From the NCBI GenBank assembly GCA_009741485.1, contig CM019236.1, positions 42,070,361-42,134,360 on the forward strand: a stretch of 64,000 nt of DNA. Reading direction: 5' to 3'. The notes beneath the pieces were generated by a model. That model did no database searches, was not told where the DNA came from, and saw only the letters and a list, made by a program, of their open reading frames with translations. Shown here piece by piece: positions 1-13,398 of the stretch. How positions within the stretch are numbered: the first letter of the stretch is position 1; the number at the start of each line of letters is the position of its first letter. The translations under genes and the position numbers were made by a program. The DNA comes from Malurus cyaneus samueli (taxonomy: Eukaryota; Chordata; Aves; Passeriformes; Maluridae).

Positions 1-895
1 CTTGCAAGAAGGATCAGACTGCAGCACTCTTTATAAATCCATATGCGCTGGGATTGATCACCTGAGCTTCTCTCCGTGCCATGTAATGTCACTCAGGATG
101 ATCTGCTCCTGACCTCCCAGCACTGAGGTCAAGCTGACAGGCCTGCACTTCCCTGAATCCTCCTTCTGCAGTACCTTATGTGGATCCCATCTACCCTCAC
201 AGACTTATCTGTTTCTAAGTGATGGAGCAGGTCACTGATCATTTTTCCTTTCCCTTATGGGGGTTTGGTTCTGTTTCCCATCCCTGTCTTTCAGCTCAAG
301 GGGTGTGGTACCTGCAGAACAACTTGGTCTTTAATATTAAAGATTGAGGCAAAGAAGGTATAAAGCATCTTAGCATTTTCTTCATCTTTTATTGCCATGT
401 TTTCAGTGCATCAAATAAAGGATGGAGATTCTCCCTAGAACTTCTAGACCTTCTTTTTTGTTGGTCATATATTTATAGAAACATTTTTGTTGTCTTTTAT
501 ACCAACAGGCAGATCAAATTCTAGCTGGCCCTTCTAATTTTCCTCCTGCATACACCTCACAACATCCTGTAACGCTCCTGAGTTGCCAAAATCTTCTTTC
601 TAAGGTCATAAACTCTTCTTCCCCACCCCCCAAGTTACAGCCAAAGCTCTCTGTTTAAACTAGACATGGGGGACAGACAACTCTTGCACCTTTAAGATTT
701 CTCTCTTGAATAATGTCTAGCCTTCCTGGACTCCTTTGCCATTTAGAAATGCTTCCCAAGCAACCAGTCAATCAGTCTTCTAAACAGTCCAAAGCCTACC
801 CTCTGAAAGTCCAATGGCAGCAGTTCTGTTATGCCCTCTCCTCACAGTTTGAAATCTGAAAACTCTATAATTTCATAGTGCTCAAGACAGCCTCT
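1..895 (-). mobile_element. CR1 LINE, partial copy at window edge
   Basis: The upstream (5') part of the same CR1, matching about 16700-17580. It is cut by the window edge. Confidence 0.88.
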
Positions 896-3228
896 GAAAC
901 AATTATTTCAAAAGAAGTTTTCAAGATTCAGTTATTTCTTGTATTTTTAAAGTATTTTCATCTCCCTGCTAGGTGTGAACTTGTCTCCTTCGCCCTGCTT
1001 TCCAAGGGATCACTATACCCAGTCCAATCATACCTGTCAATTTCAAAGAGTGCCAAAGCTGATACAGGAAACTGCAGCCCCGCTGCTGTGTTTGTAGCAA
1101 CAGTTCCAGGTAGAACCACAAACATCTGGCAGAGAAGGAGCAATGTAGAAATTTGCAGAGCTGCCTAAAGGTGCAAAGTCAATGACTGCATAATAATATT
1201 GACAATATTTAGTTCTGAAATATAGCTGTGCATAAGTAGAAGAAAATGAAATTTATTGTATAATGTTATCAATTATCTACTTTAGCAGCATTTTTATCAT
1301 TTTACTTCTACGACCAGGAGTAAGAAAACCCTAGTTTGTTCAAGTATATTTCAGTTCTCCTTTCCATTGGAATTTGCTAGGCTTCATCTAATTGTTCAGT
1401 TTTATGAAGGAGACTTAGAAGTCATCTTTTCACTAATGATTTGTGTCTCTAGAAAACACCTCAACACACTTCACAGAAACCACATTTTAAAATTATAAGA
1501 GCTCAAAACAATTTGGTACAGCTGCTGAATTCATCAATACCTTTCTTCCTGTGTCAGTGTCAGTGGTAACTTCTGCTTAAAACCTCTCATAGGAAAAGGT
1601 AGAGTACTTATATCAGATTATTTTTCTTTATTTTCCTTCTCATTATTTATTTGATTACATAGTTATCTCATTACCATATATTGTCAGCATCTCTTTCAGC
1701 AGGAACTGTAGAGGTCTTCTGTAAGAGTAGCTTTGCTCTTGCTTTTTTGTGCTTTGTTTTCTGAGGCCTAGGAAGGTTCAATCCTTATGGGAACTGTTAA
1801 GATGTACCACAAACTTAATTATTTCTGACACAAGCCCATTTAAAGATAATACAGCTTGAGAGACAACACAACACTCATAATTACCTTTTGATTCCTACTT
1901 AGTATTCCCCAAAATTTTGCTACCCTAAAGATGTTTGTAAGCAGCTAACTAACAAGATATCTCAGCAGATCTAAGCGTGATACAGAGACTAGAATTTCCA
2001 TTTATGTGCATTTTCAGTGTGTGCAAAATCGGTGATACCTACTTTTAAAATCCTTCCAGTATTACTAGTGGTTTCTTTTATTATTAAGGTGGTATTGTTC
2101 TGTTTTTCTAGAAACTAACATGACACATTTATCCAGACAAAATACTACAGTACATTGATATTAAAAAAAACCTTTATCTGAAACAAAAAATGTTAATATT
2201 GTTAATATTACTGGACTGGTTAGAAATGTACAAAAAAGCTGCCAATCTCATTTTATTATATTTACACCTTGTCATATTATTTGCCCAGGCTTCATTTATG
2301 AAACAAAGACATAGTTCATTTGTTGCAAATTAACTATATTTAAATCAATACGAAAGTTATTGACCTGATGACAGTGTTATTTAAACCCCTATTATTTCAT
2401 GTCACGTAATTTCTTTGTCCATAAATCTATTGATTGCTATATTTTGACTCAGGCCAGGGCTATTCCATTACAAGAATCTAAAAGAGGTAACGTTTTGGAT
2501 GGGATGCAAGAAATAAAACCAAGGCTAATTCCTTTGTCAGTAACGTAACATTATTATTTCCTTTTTTTTTCCTTTTTTATTAAGGAGATTAAATCATTGA
2601 GTTGGTTTGCTGTGGAAATTTAGAGGCTGTTTAAATATTCAAGCACACAGTTAAAGGTTGAATGTCCCATGCTCTTGAACAGCTGTCAAAAAAACTTGTG
2701 GAATTTTTCTTCTCTCCATTTTCACAAGTTTTGATTGGGGCAGAAGAGAAACTATCCTTATCACTTATATCTGCTTTCTGTACCACTCATTTAGCAGATC
2801 TCTCTGTGACTCTGCCTCCCCACAACAGCTGAAGACTTGACTTCCTACCTCTACACATATATGCACATTTTCTACGGAGCACCGCATGTACTGCCTGAAA
2901 CAAATAATTTGGGAAAGGCACGGATTCTGGATTCATTGGTGTATAAACAGATGCTTCAGATGTCCTTTCAATTCAGTGGGAAAAAAAAGAATGAGATTAA
3001 TGTTTGCTTCACGTTTGTGCTTCTTCAGGTGTAGACAAAGTGAATAACATCTCCACCATTGGGACCACCTATCCAGATTTGTATTTGGCTCTTCAGCACC
3101 TCTTGGTCTAACACATAAATACTACTTACAAATCTGCCTGCTCCATCTTAGTTTCTACAGAAGCCATTATTTTTTCAATCTTTACAACTTCTTGCCCGGT
3201 TATCTTCTCTGGCTCCTGTACATGCATA

Positions 3229-3243
3229 CATATATATATATAT
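3229..3243. repeat. (TA)n microsatellite
   Basis: Short TA run in Q1. The Q3 counterpart at about 19941-19954 is slightly shorter, a length difference expected from slippage or miscalling. Confidence 0.9.
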
Positions 3244-4715
3244 GTCTTTCCATGTTAAAAATGGCTGCTCCTAAACTCTACTCTGTTTTCTTTTGATCCT
3301 ATTTGACCCTTGCTAAATACCACAAAAGTTTCTAAATAATACCATATCGAAGTTAAGTTTTTAACTACTGTTCTTCAATACCCCCTGTCCAAATTATTCT
3401 CTGCTTCCAAAATTCATCCTACTTCTCATGCTTCATTTATTCTGACAATGGTCTGAAGAGTCTAGATACCAGCAGGAAAAAAAAAATATATCCAGCTGCC
3501 TACATAAATACTCTAGACACGCCCTTGAGCCCCCAATGCTGCTGAATCACAAGTATTTGTGAAGAACGACTTCTACAATGATGTGTTCTTTAGCAAGCTA
3601 TACAGACGTGTAAACATGCAGTTCATGTGCATTTGATTTCACCTCGCCTCAGCTTGCTGTGTTTATACTTAGCTGATGAATGCCTGTGAGCATGATCCTG
3701 TCCCTGTATGACTTTTGAAATGGGTAGCCAGTGGACAGCTTAGCAGGGACACTGGTGCTAACAACACCTTGCCCTAGCTGGTGCCAGAATAGTTATGATC
3801 TCTGAGCATTCCTCATTTGAAGTTAACTCTCAGATTGTTAGGCAGGATATTCCATGGATGGCATTTGCTGGGAAAATACAGTATCTTTAGTACTATTGCT
3901 AGATAATGGCTCAGAAGCTCAGTTTGAGCTTTGATTCTTTCCTTTCTCATCTACTCATACTCCTCACAAGTGGCAAAGAGCCCAAGTGATGCTAAGAACA
4001 GTGATGTTTAGCGTACGGAGTCACTTGTGCTGACTCTAAATGCCATTACAGAGTTAAATGCTGCACACAGGCCAGTTGTACAGACTTCTTTTAAAATGAG
4101 TTTTAGAAGGATTACTCTGTTTATTGATCTATTGAAGCTTGGAATTGTGTCAAATTTTCTTTGACCTGGGTATTGTTAAAACACAGAGCTCAAAAACTAT
4201 TTGATCTCTATGTGCCTATAAAGAAATTAATAAAAACCAATAAAAAATTAACTTCATCACAGCACTCCATAATTATTAATTGTGTTATCTTTTCAGTAAT
4301 AGTGCAATGTAAACACTATTTAAAATTATGTCTTAGGAGTTCAAGGGAAACAGTGAAATGAGTAAAAGATCACAATAAGCCTCTTGTTTCAATGTGTGAG
4401 AAGCGACATTTAAATTTTTCAAGTCCAGTCTTGGCATCAGCTAGGGAGTACTTGGCTATGCTCAAAGGAACAAACTTCTGTCTATGTCAAGGACAATCCT
4501 AAAGAGTAAAAACAGTGAACATAGAAGGCTGCACTGAACCTCTGAGTTAGAAACACAGAGTGGAGCAAAGATTAACATTATCAGAGCTTTCCACTTGTTT
4601 CTACCATTGCAGACATATTAACATGTACACCATGACTTCATGTTGCTATGTACTCCTTCAATGAACAGAAGAGTAACAGACAAAAGAAATGAAAATCCAA
4701 GTATATTTTAAAATT

Positions 4716-4792
4716 GAATTTGTGTCTCTGTAGAGAAATTAGAGTATCTATTTTTTATAATTTCTCTGTAGAGAAATTAAGAGTATCTACTT
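4716..4792. repeat. Short tandem repeat with palindrome
   Basis: A ~35-base unit containing CTCTGTAGAGAAATT and AGAGTATCTA occurs twice. The second unit includes a near-perfect palindrome at 4759-4778 with arms AATTTCTCT and AGAGAAATT around a two-base centre. The same arrangement is at 21434-21507 in the other copy. Confidence 0.85.
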
Positions 4793-5165
4793 TTTCTTTA
4801 AATCTTGAAAATCTTTGCTGCACAAGTCACAGTCAGACTGTGTGTTAACTGTTGAAAGATATTGCCAATTCCATAATGGCTCATGTCCTCATTTTGAAGT
4901 TCGAAGTACAATTTAGGAGAGCATGTTACAGCTTTGGCTACAGGAGGAGAACAGAAAATACAAGATTGTCAAAATTTAAAGAAGAAGATGTAAGTTTTTG
5001 TACACTAATCTGTGACAGGGATTCGTGAAAAGTACTGATTAGAGAATAAAATCTTCTCTTCAGAGGGCCTGGGAACACAGTGTAACTGTCCTGAACATGC
5101 CCACAAAGCCTCAGCAACCCCAGTTTGAATGACTGCTTCAATTAAGAAAGCAGATGTCATTTTCA

Positions 5166-8100
5166 GTGGTAAAACAAAGGAGGGACGATGGATGCAAGCG
5201 AAGATGGAGTCTGAGTTCTCACATGCATCATTTCCCGGAAGGTCCTTCTGCCCCTCTCATTTCTGACACACCCAGCACCTCAGGAATGCCAAAATATAAA
5301 ATTCAGAACTTGTACTAAGTTTAGCTAAAAAAAAATCTCCTGTTGGTCTTTTCTAAGTTTAGCAAGTTTATGTAGTCTTTTTTTTTTTTTGTTTTAATTT
5401 CCCTTCTTCTGTCCCCCTCTCCATTTTCCTTCTAGCTCTTCTTTTGTTTTGAGAATTTTTGTACTGCATAAATTGTTTAAAAGAAGTAAGATTTAATTAA
5501 GACAGAGAGAACTCCAGTTCTCTCAAAAATGAGACAGGCTTCCTGTAGAGGAACCCCATCACCTCATCTCAAGAATCTGGACCTTTCTTTCTTTCATTAT
5601 TATCTGAATCTTTTTTAAGGTCCCATGCAGAGAATTTGGTTTTTTGGCAGAGGAGCAAAGCCCTCCTTTGGTATTGAGACAAGAGCAACTGCAAGTCATG
5701 AGCTGATACAAAAGAATTTTACTTTTTCTAGGCCAGTATATAGGCATCTATTCAAAATATTAAACCTACCTACCCTGAATCAATAGTGCAATTTGATAGG
5801 CTTGAATCTGTCTGGGTCTCTGAACTCAGCCTGGAAGAAGAAAACTCTTCATCCCAGGGTACACAGGTTCATTTGCCTAGTTTCTTTCTTTGTTGTTAAT
5901 TAATGAAACACAATGTCCGCTTCACTGTTTAAAAACCTGGTTATCCCAGTGAACGCTAGTTTGTTTTGTTAGAGGAAAGACAGGCTGGAGTCCAAATCCA
6001 TAAAAAACCTGAAACTACTAATAGCTCCCATATCTCCCCAATATCATGGAAGGTATCGCATTTTCTCTCATCATTAAAGACCTATATCAAAGCAGGGACA
6101 AATCCTGTAATACCACAACAGATCTAGAAAGCAAGTTTCTCTATATGCCCCAGATGTACTTACACACCATTTACAATTTTGCATTTATCCTTTCCATAGA
6201 ACTATATTTAATACAAAAACACTTTACTTAAGTAAACTTCCAACCTGGAATAGTTTATTCTCATTTAGAACTTTAGACACACTGCTAATAGCATTTAATG
6301 TTATAACACTGGTGTGTTTTACAAATTATAGACTGTTTGTCACTTCTGCCTGGGTGCTGCTACAGGAATTCCGTGTTAGCAAGGAAATAGAAATAAATTT
6401 TAGCTGCGGATATTGTGGTTGCGAATCACCGGATCCTGCCTGTGATGACTGATACGGATATTTATTGTCACCAGTGGTTGGCAATGAACAAGACATTATA
6501 TTTCAAACTTTTATAACTGAGCTATCACTGAATGGTATTTTGGCAGGAGATGACCTTCTATTCATTATAACTATCACACATCGAAGCAAGAATCTGGAAC
6601 AGATTTCATTACATAATTACCATTAATCTTGCTGATAAATTAGTTGAGTGCGCTATTCTGACTAATGAAATGACGTTAAAATGAATTTGAAATATTAGCC
6701 TTTGAGTATATAATCATATTAGCATACTATTCACTGCTAGCCCTGATGCTGGATAGAAAAACCTTGCAGGGAAAAGATAGCTCAGCTGCACAAAGAATAA
6801 TTAAAGGATTATGGTATTTCTAAATGAAAAGACAGGTCAGAACTCACTAAGACAATCATGGAAACTTCACAGGAGGCAAAATGAATGTCCAAGAAAATAC
6901 TTTCTTTAAAAAATCTATTTATCTATACTTTTTCAAAATCAAGAAACAATTTCCAAAAGCAGTTTTTGCACGAATATAGAATTAAGCACTGACCTTTAAA
7001 TATGAGCACAATATGTAGCACTTTCAAGGTTTCTATAGAAACAAATTAAGAGCTCATTTCTGACAATGACTTTGCTTCCAGTCACTGTACATCTACAGAT
7101 TTTAAATAATGAAAGATCTGAAGTGATATGGGTGACTCACCTAAATGGCTATGAAAGATATTTAAAAACCCTCTAAAAAAATGATTTACAAGGAACTGAA
7201 CCCTTAGGACTTTTATTTAGCCTAAATACAAAAAAATCATCACACAGTTAAGCTGGAAAAAACCTCAATATGATCAAGTGAACCATACTCAGCAAGCAAC
7301 CATCACTAAACCATGTCCTCAGAACCACAACTACATGATCTTATACGTACTCCACTACTTCCTAGGCATCTGTTCTATGTGATATTAGTGAGATTTTCTC
7401 TATCCAATAGCCTTCTTCTGGCTCAACGCGAAGACATTCCTCTCATTCCATCATGAACTACCAGTGAGGCTCCATCCACAACCCTCTCATAGAAAGGATC
7501 TACCCTGCACTTCCTTTCTCCAACATGCTCAGCTCCCCAGCCTCCCCTCACAGGACTTGTCTCTAGATCCTCCAGCTTCCATTTGCAGCATATTTTCTTG
7601 TGGAGGGGCCCAAAGGAAGCAGCTCACCGTGGAACAGAGGGGACAACCCCTCCCTGTCTGCTGGCACATTATGCTAATCCAGCCAGGATGCTCACTGGCC
7701 TTCTTGGCCACCTGGGCACAGCTGGGCTCATGTCAGCTGCTGGTGACCAGCACCCCCAGGTCCTTTTCCACTGGGGGAGTTTTCCAGACACTCTCCTCCA
7801 GCAGAGTAGCGCTGCCCGGGGTTGATCCAAATACAGGATCCACCCCTTGGCCTTGCAGAAACTCTTATCACAGGCATCATGTCCGGATGTCTCTGCACGG
7901 CCTTCCCACCTTCAGCAAGCCAACATTCCCATGAAACCCGAGCTGTCTGAGACTTACTGAGGGTGCACTTGAACCCTTTCCAGCATCAATGAAGATGTTA
8001 AACAGGACTGGGCCTGCACTAATCCCTAGGAACATCTCTAGAGAAAGACTGCCAGCTGGGTGTGTAACTCACATTCCTCCACCACTCCTCTCTGGGACCA

Positions 8101-10918
8101 GCCATCCAGACAGCTCTTACCTCGGCAGACAGAGCCCCTGTCCAAGCCATGGGCTGCCAACTTTTCCAGGAGAATGCTGTGGGAACATTCTCAAAGGTCT
8201 TATTAAAGCCCAGGTAAACAACATCACAGCTTTCCCTCATCCAGTAGGTGAATACCCTGTCTTAAAAGGAGTTCAGTTAGTCAGGAATTGCCTTTAATAA
8301 CCATATGCTGACTGGGCCTGATCACGCAGGCTTCTCTCCGTGCCATGTAATGTCACTCAGGATGATCTGCTCCTGACCTCCCAGCACTGAGGTCAAGCTG
8401 ACAGGCCTGCACTTCCCTGAATCCTCCTTCTGCAGTCCTTATGTGGATCCCATCTACCCTCACAGACTTATCTGTTTCTAAGTGATGGAGCAGGTCACTG
8501 ATCATTTTTCCTTTCCCTTATGGGGTTTGGTTCTGTTTCCCATCCCTGTCTTTCAGCTCAAGGGGTTGGTACCTGCAGAACAATCTGGTCTTTAATATTA
8601 AAGATTGAGGCAAAGAAGGTATAAAGCATCTTAGATTTTCTTCATCTTTTATGGCCAGTTTTCAGAGTGAATCAATAAAGGATGGAGATTCTCCCTAGAA
8701 CTTCTAGACCTTCTTTTTTGTTGGTCATATATTTATAGAAACATTTTTGTTGTGTTTTATACCAACAGGCAGATAATTCTAGCTGGCCTTCTAATTTTCC
8801 TCCTGGTACACCTCACAACATCCGTGTAACGCTCCTGAGTTGCAAAATCTTCTTTCTAGGTTCAAAACTCTTCTTCCCCACCCCCAGTACAGCCAAAGCT
8901 TTCTGTTTAAACGTAGACATGGGGGACAGACAACTCTTGCACCTTTAAGATTTCTCTCTTGAATAATGTCTAGCCTCTCTGGATCCTTGCCATTTAAGAA
9001 ATGGCTCCAAGCAACTCAGTCAATCAGTCTTCTAAAGTCCAAAGTCTCTACCTCTGAAAGTCCAAGGCAGCAGTCTGTTATGCCCTCTCCTCACAGTTTG
9101 AAATCTGAAAACTCTATAATTTCATAGTGCCTCAAGACAGCCTCTGAAACAATTATTTCAAAAGAAGTTTTCAAGATTCAGTTATTTCTTGTATTTTTAA
9201 AGTATTTTCATCTCCCTGCTAGGTGTGAACTTGTCTCCTTCGCCCTGCTTTCCAGGGATCACTATACCCAGTCAATCATACCTGTCAATTTCAAGAGAGT
9301 GCCAAAAGCTGATACAGGAAACTGCAGCCCCGCTGCTGTGTTTGTAGCAACAGTTCCAGTAGAACCACAAACATCTGGCAGGAAGGAGCAATGTAGAAAT
9401 TTGCAGAGCTGCCTAAAGGTGCAAAGTCAATGACTGCATAATAATATTGACAATATTTAGTTCTGAAATATAGCTGTCATAAGTAGAAGAAAATGAAATT
9501 TATGTATAATGTTATCATTATCTACTTTAGCAGCATTTTTATCATTTTACTTCTACGACCAGGAGTAAGAAAACCCTAGTTTGTCAAGTATATTTCAGTT
9601 CTCCTTTCCATTGGAATTTGCTAGGCTTCATCTAATTGTTCAGTTTATGAAGGAGACTTAGAAGTCAATCTTTTCACTAATGATTTGTGTCTCTAGAAAA
9701 CACCTCAACACACTTCACAGAAACCACATTTTAAAATTATAAGAGCTCAAAACAATTTGGTACAGCTGCTGAATTCATCAATACCTTTCTTCCTGTGTCA
9801 GTGTCAGTGGTAACTTCTGCTTAAAACCCTCTCATAGGGAAAAGTAGAGTACTTATATCAGATTATTTTTTCTTTATTTTCCTTCTCATTATTTATTTGA
9901 TTACATAGTTATCTCATTACCTATCATTTGTCAGCAATCTTTCAGCAGGAACTGTAAGAGGTTTCTTGTAAGAGTAGCTTTGCTCTTGCTTTTTTGTGCT
10001 TTGTTTTTCTGAGGCCTAGGAAGGTTCAATCCTTATGGGAACTGTTAAGATGTACCACAAACTTAATTATTTCTGACACAAGCCCATTTAAAGATAATAC
10101 AGCTTGAGAGACAACACAACACTCATAATTACCTTTCGATTCCTACTTAGTATTCCCCAAAATTTTGCTACCCTTAAAGATTTGTAAGCAGCTAACTAAC
10201 AAGATTACTCTCAGCAAGATCTAGCGTGATACAGAGATAGAATTTGCATTTATGTGCATTTTTCAGTGTGTGCAAAATCGGTGATACCTACTTTTAAAAT
10301 CCTTCCAGTATTACCAGTGGTTTCTTTTATTATTAAGGTGGTATTGTTTCTGTTTTGTTAGAAAACTAACATGACATTAATTTTCCACACAAATACTACA
10401 GTATTGATATTAAAAAAACCTTTATCTGAAACAAAAATGTTAATATTGTTAATATTACTGGACTGGTTAGAAATGTAACAAAAAAGCTGCCCAATCTCAT
10501 TTATTATATTTACACCTTTCATATTATTTGCCCAGGCTTCATTTATGAAACAAAGACATAGTTCATTTGTTGCAAATTAACTATATTTAAATCAATACGA
10601 AAGTTATTGACCTGATGACAGTGTTATTTAAACCCCTATTATTTCATGTCACGTAATTTCTTTGTCCATAAATCTATTGATTGCTATATTTTGACTCAAG
10701 GCCAGGGCATATTCCATTACAAGAATCTAAAAGAGCGTAACGTTTTGGATGGGAGCAAGAAATAAAACCAAGGCTAATTCCTTGTCAGTAAATCGTAACA
10801 TTATTATTTCCTTTTTTTTTCCTTTTTTAATTAAGGAGATTAAATCAGTTTGTTGGTTTGCTGTGGAAATTTAGAGGCTGTTTAAATATTCAAGCACACA
10901 GTTTAAAAGGTTGAATGT
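5166..10918. repeat. Partial copy 2 of the ~8.4 kb unit (R1-P2)
   Basis: This stretch repeats 13416-19368. R1 (5166-8328) is 3,163 bases against 3,329 in R2. P2 (8329-10918) is 2,590 bases against 2,624 in P3. R1 is the poorest copy: in the CR1 part many short deletions remove bases that R2 retains and that match the general CR1 pattern. This is what a low-accuracy, unpolished consensus of the same sequence would look like. Confidence 0.95.
7238..9145 (-). mobile_element. CR1 LINE, duplicate copy with many deletions
   Basis: Same CR1 insertion as at 15545-17580, in the R1-P2 copy. It has the same end points and internal order but many small deletions, for example in the 3' region at 7261-7500. 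The flanks also match, so it came from duplication, real or artificial, and not from an independent insertion. Confidence 0.92.
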
Positions 10919-12000
10919 AAACTGCCCTCAAAGGATGATTAAATGAAATGTTTCAGTTCATACCTGAAATTCGTGGCAAAGCAGGAAATAAAGAAATTCG
11001 TGCTCCATCTTCTTATCTTCTCACAGAATATACTGATTTGTAACAGTGCATTATTCTTATTTAAAAAAAACCTGGTTATAAGGTCTTATAAGTTGTCTGG
11101 GGAACATTGAAAAGTGGCAGTGCTACCACAGTGATTTGCAATCCAAAACTTTTAAACCCAACCTAGTCAGTACATAAGTAAAGCAAGATTTTTCCAAATG
11201 GCAAGGGTTTTTAGATCAATGAGGGATCAGATAGGTACTATAGTTTTCACACAGCAGCAGTAGCAGTGGTACCTAACTGGAAAATTTAGAATTCTACTGA
11301 CTGGAAGACAGAACAAGAATGATCTTTACCATGTCTGTATTATCCCATAGTCAAAGTAATATGAAATAGTATGAAACAGGGAAAGGGTCAGGCTATTTTA
11401 TACACTTGCTATACACACATCCAGTGAGATTTCTGTCTGTTATAAAGTGGTCTTAAACATGATTTATCCTGCAAGACACATCAGCCAACTGCTGTTACAA
11501 CTGAGAGTAGACACTGAATATGGGAGGGTAAAAGTAATTAGTAGTATTTTTCTCTTTTTACCCTGAAAATATATGCATTTGGCCTGACTTCACTAGGAGA
11601 CACCTCAACTTCTGCAAATCAGAGAGACGGACCTTCAGAGTAACAGCTCGGATCCTCATTTTGATACCAATTTTACTCTATATGCATGTGTACATTCTAG
11701 CTGAAGCAGACCCTTCCAAAACTGACTTCCAAGCTTGCCTCACCTTTGGATTTCTCTCACTGCAAATATTCAATCTAAGGTAAATACCTTTCACTGGATG
11801 TGCAGATGTCACATTTTAGGTGGTGCTGTGGTATATAGTTGAAGCTGTTATAGCTTCGCATGTTTCTGGACTTTCCATGTTTTAAACTCTAACACAGTTT
11901 TCATTTCAAAGATAGAAGACATTTTCACTTTTACATATTAAGCAGTGAATTTAATCAGAAATAAATTTTCCTGTCAAACAAGCGGTATTTTTATGTGCTT

Positions 12001-12050
12001 TTATATATACATATATTATATAAAATATATAAATGTGAATATATATGTAA
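12001..12050. repeat. AT-rich palindromic tract
   Basis: Alternating T/A sequence in segment U (TATATATACATATATTATAT and onward). It could form hairpins. No further function is visible. Confidence 0.8.
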
Positions 12051-13346
12051 GATTTAAAGAAAATGCCCACTCAAACCAGTATGCAGCAATCCATCAACTT
12101 AGCAGGTTGCAGGTTAATTTAAACCCGCAGCTTGAGGAACATATTTCTGTAATTCTTCTCATCCTCCCTATCTCCAATGCAAATGTCAGTCTTGTACATG
12201 TAATACATTGTTTTTGTGAGGGGTCAATTGTATTTGACTTCTCACTACTCAGATGACCTACACGTTAAGGCCATGTAGCTGATTAGCAAAAATTCCCATA
12301 GGACAACTGTATTTGTAGGTTTAGACTACATGTTCTAATACAGAGCCAGAGGGTTTTTTTACGTGGCTGTTAATCTGTGCATTTTGGACACAGTCCTAAA
12401 GGTACTGTAATACCATTCAAGCAGCAAGACATGTAAAACATTCCTATTCAAGATTACAAAAAATCACTGTGTAAAGACAGTTAGCAACTATGTTTTTAAA
12501 TCTTTTTCTTTCTTTCAAAAAAAAAAAAAAATCTAACCACCCGGTTTGAATTCTGTCCTACTTTTGAACTTCTTTTAGATATAATTTCAAGGACAGAAAC
12601 CTAGGCGTTAAATATAACAATCCTTACACTTGGCATGCACACCCGCTACCCAAGATTCCTTCTTTCTGTTCCCTGCCAAAGATATATATTCTGGAGAGAA
12701 TACATATTCCCAAGGCCAGCAGCTGAGGAAGTTGCTGTAATGTGTTAGCTGCTTCCAGCTGGCCTGCATGAGAAGTAGGAATTCCTAAATTAAGGGAAAA
12801 ATTGTCACTGGCAGACAGTAACGGTCAAAATGCATCTTTCTGCCAAGACAACAGGCAATCACTGAAGAGGCTGATACAATCCACAACGAAAAACCCAATT
12901 TGTGACAGTACTGACAGAATTGACTTGGACAATTTCTTTTTGAGAATAAGTGGACTGTTCAAGAAAAGGTTTTTACAAGTCTAAGTAGCATTCAAAGCAG
13001 AGGCTGACGTGCTTATAAGGAAAGTCAGTGATGAGTTTTACTGGAAATTATTAGCAGAGCATTCCTAATCATTTATGTATAGGTTCATCAGTTCCAGCTT
13101 TCAAGCTGTTTCAACCTTTTCATAGAGTGTGAAACAAGAATAGCAAGTGATCAGACTTTAACAGCGGGATTCATATTTGCTGACATGCTTGCAAAATCTT
13201 TTTCTATTTTGTCTTTTTATTAAATTTGCTTTTGAAGGTAGGTAGTAGATAATGTGGTGCATTTTTTCAGCAGAAGCTTTTTACTGAGTTTGGCAATATT
13301 CTTAAAGACTACCTAAATCAAGCAGAGTCTGCAAGAATATTTAAGC

Positions 13347-13398
13347 TTTTTGGGGTTTTTTTTTTTTTTTTTTTTTTTTTATTTGTTTTTTTTTTTTA
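13347..13398. repeat. Poly-T tract
   Basis: Two long T runs with a short ATTTG interruption, just left of the U/R2 junction at about 13415. A tract like this is a likely place for an assembly to break or mis-join. Confidence 0.9.

Larger units (their letters stand above)
1..5165. repeat. Partial copy 1 of the ~8.4 kb unit (P1-Q1)
   Basis: This stretch repeats 16.7-21.9 kb nearly base for base. P1 runs from about 66 to 2664 and Q1 from 2665 to 5165. The matching copies are P3 (16745-19368) and Q3 (19369-21887). Differences are mostly one-base or few-base indels; Q1 is 2,501 bases against 2,519 in Q3. The first ~65 bases match the R/P boundary of the other copies only loosely, so the copy probably continues to the left. 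Confidence 0.95.

Noticed and set aside
878..1168. Open frame of 96 codons, repeated at 17561-17875
   Set aside because: It lies at and beyond the upstream edge of the truncated CR1. The two copies diverge in frame after indels and no family is recognisable.
7464..8297. Several open frames up to 156 codons on both strands
   Set aside because: They lie within the deleted CR1 copy. The minus-strand frames are LINE reverse-transcriptase remnants and the plus-strand ones are their antisense.
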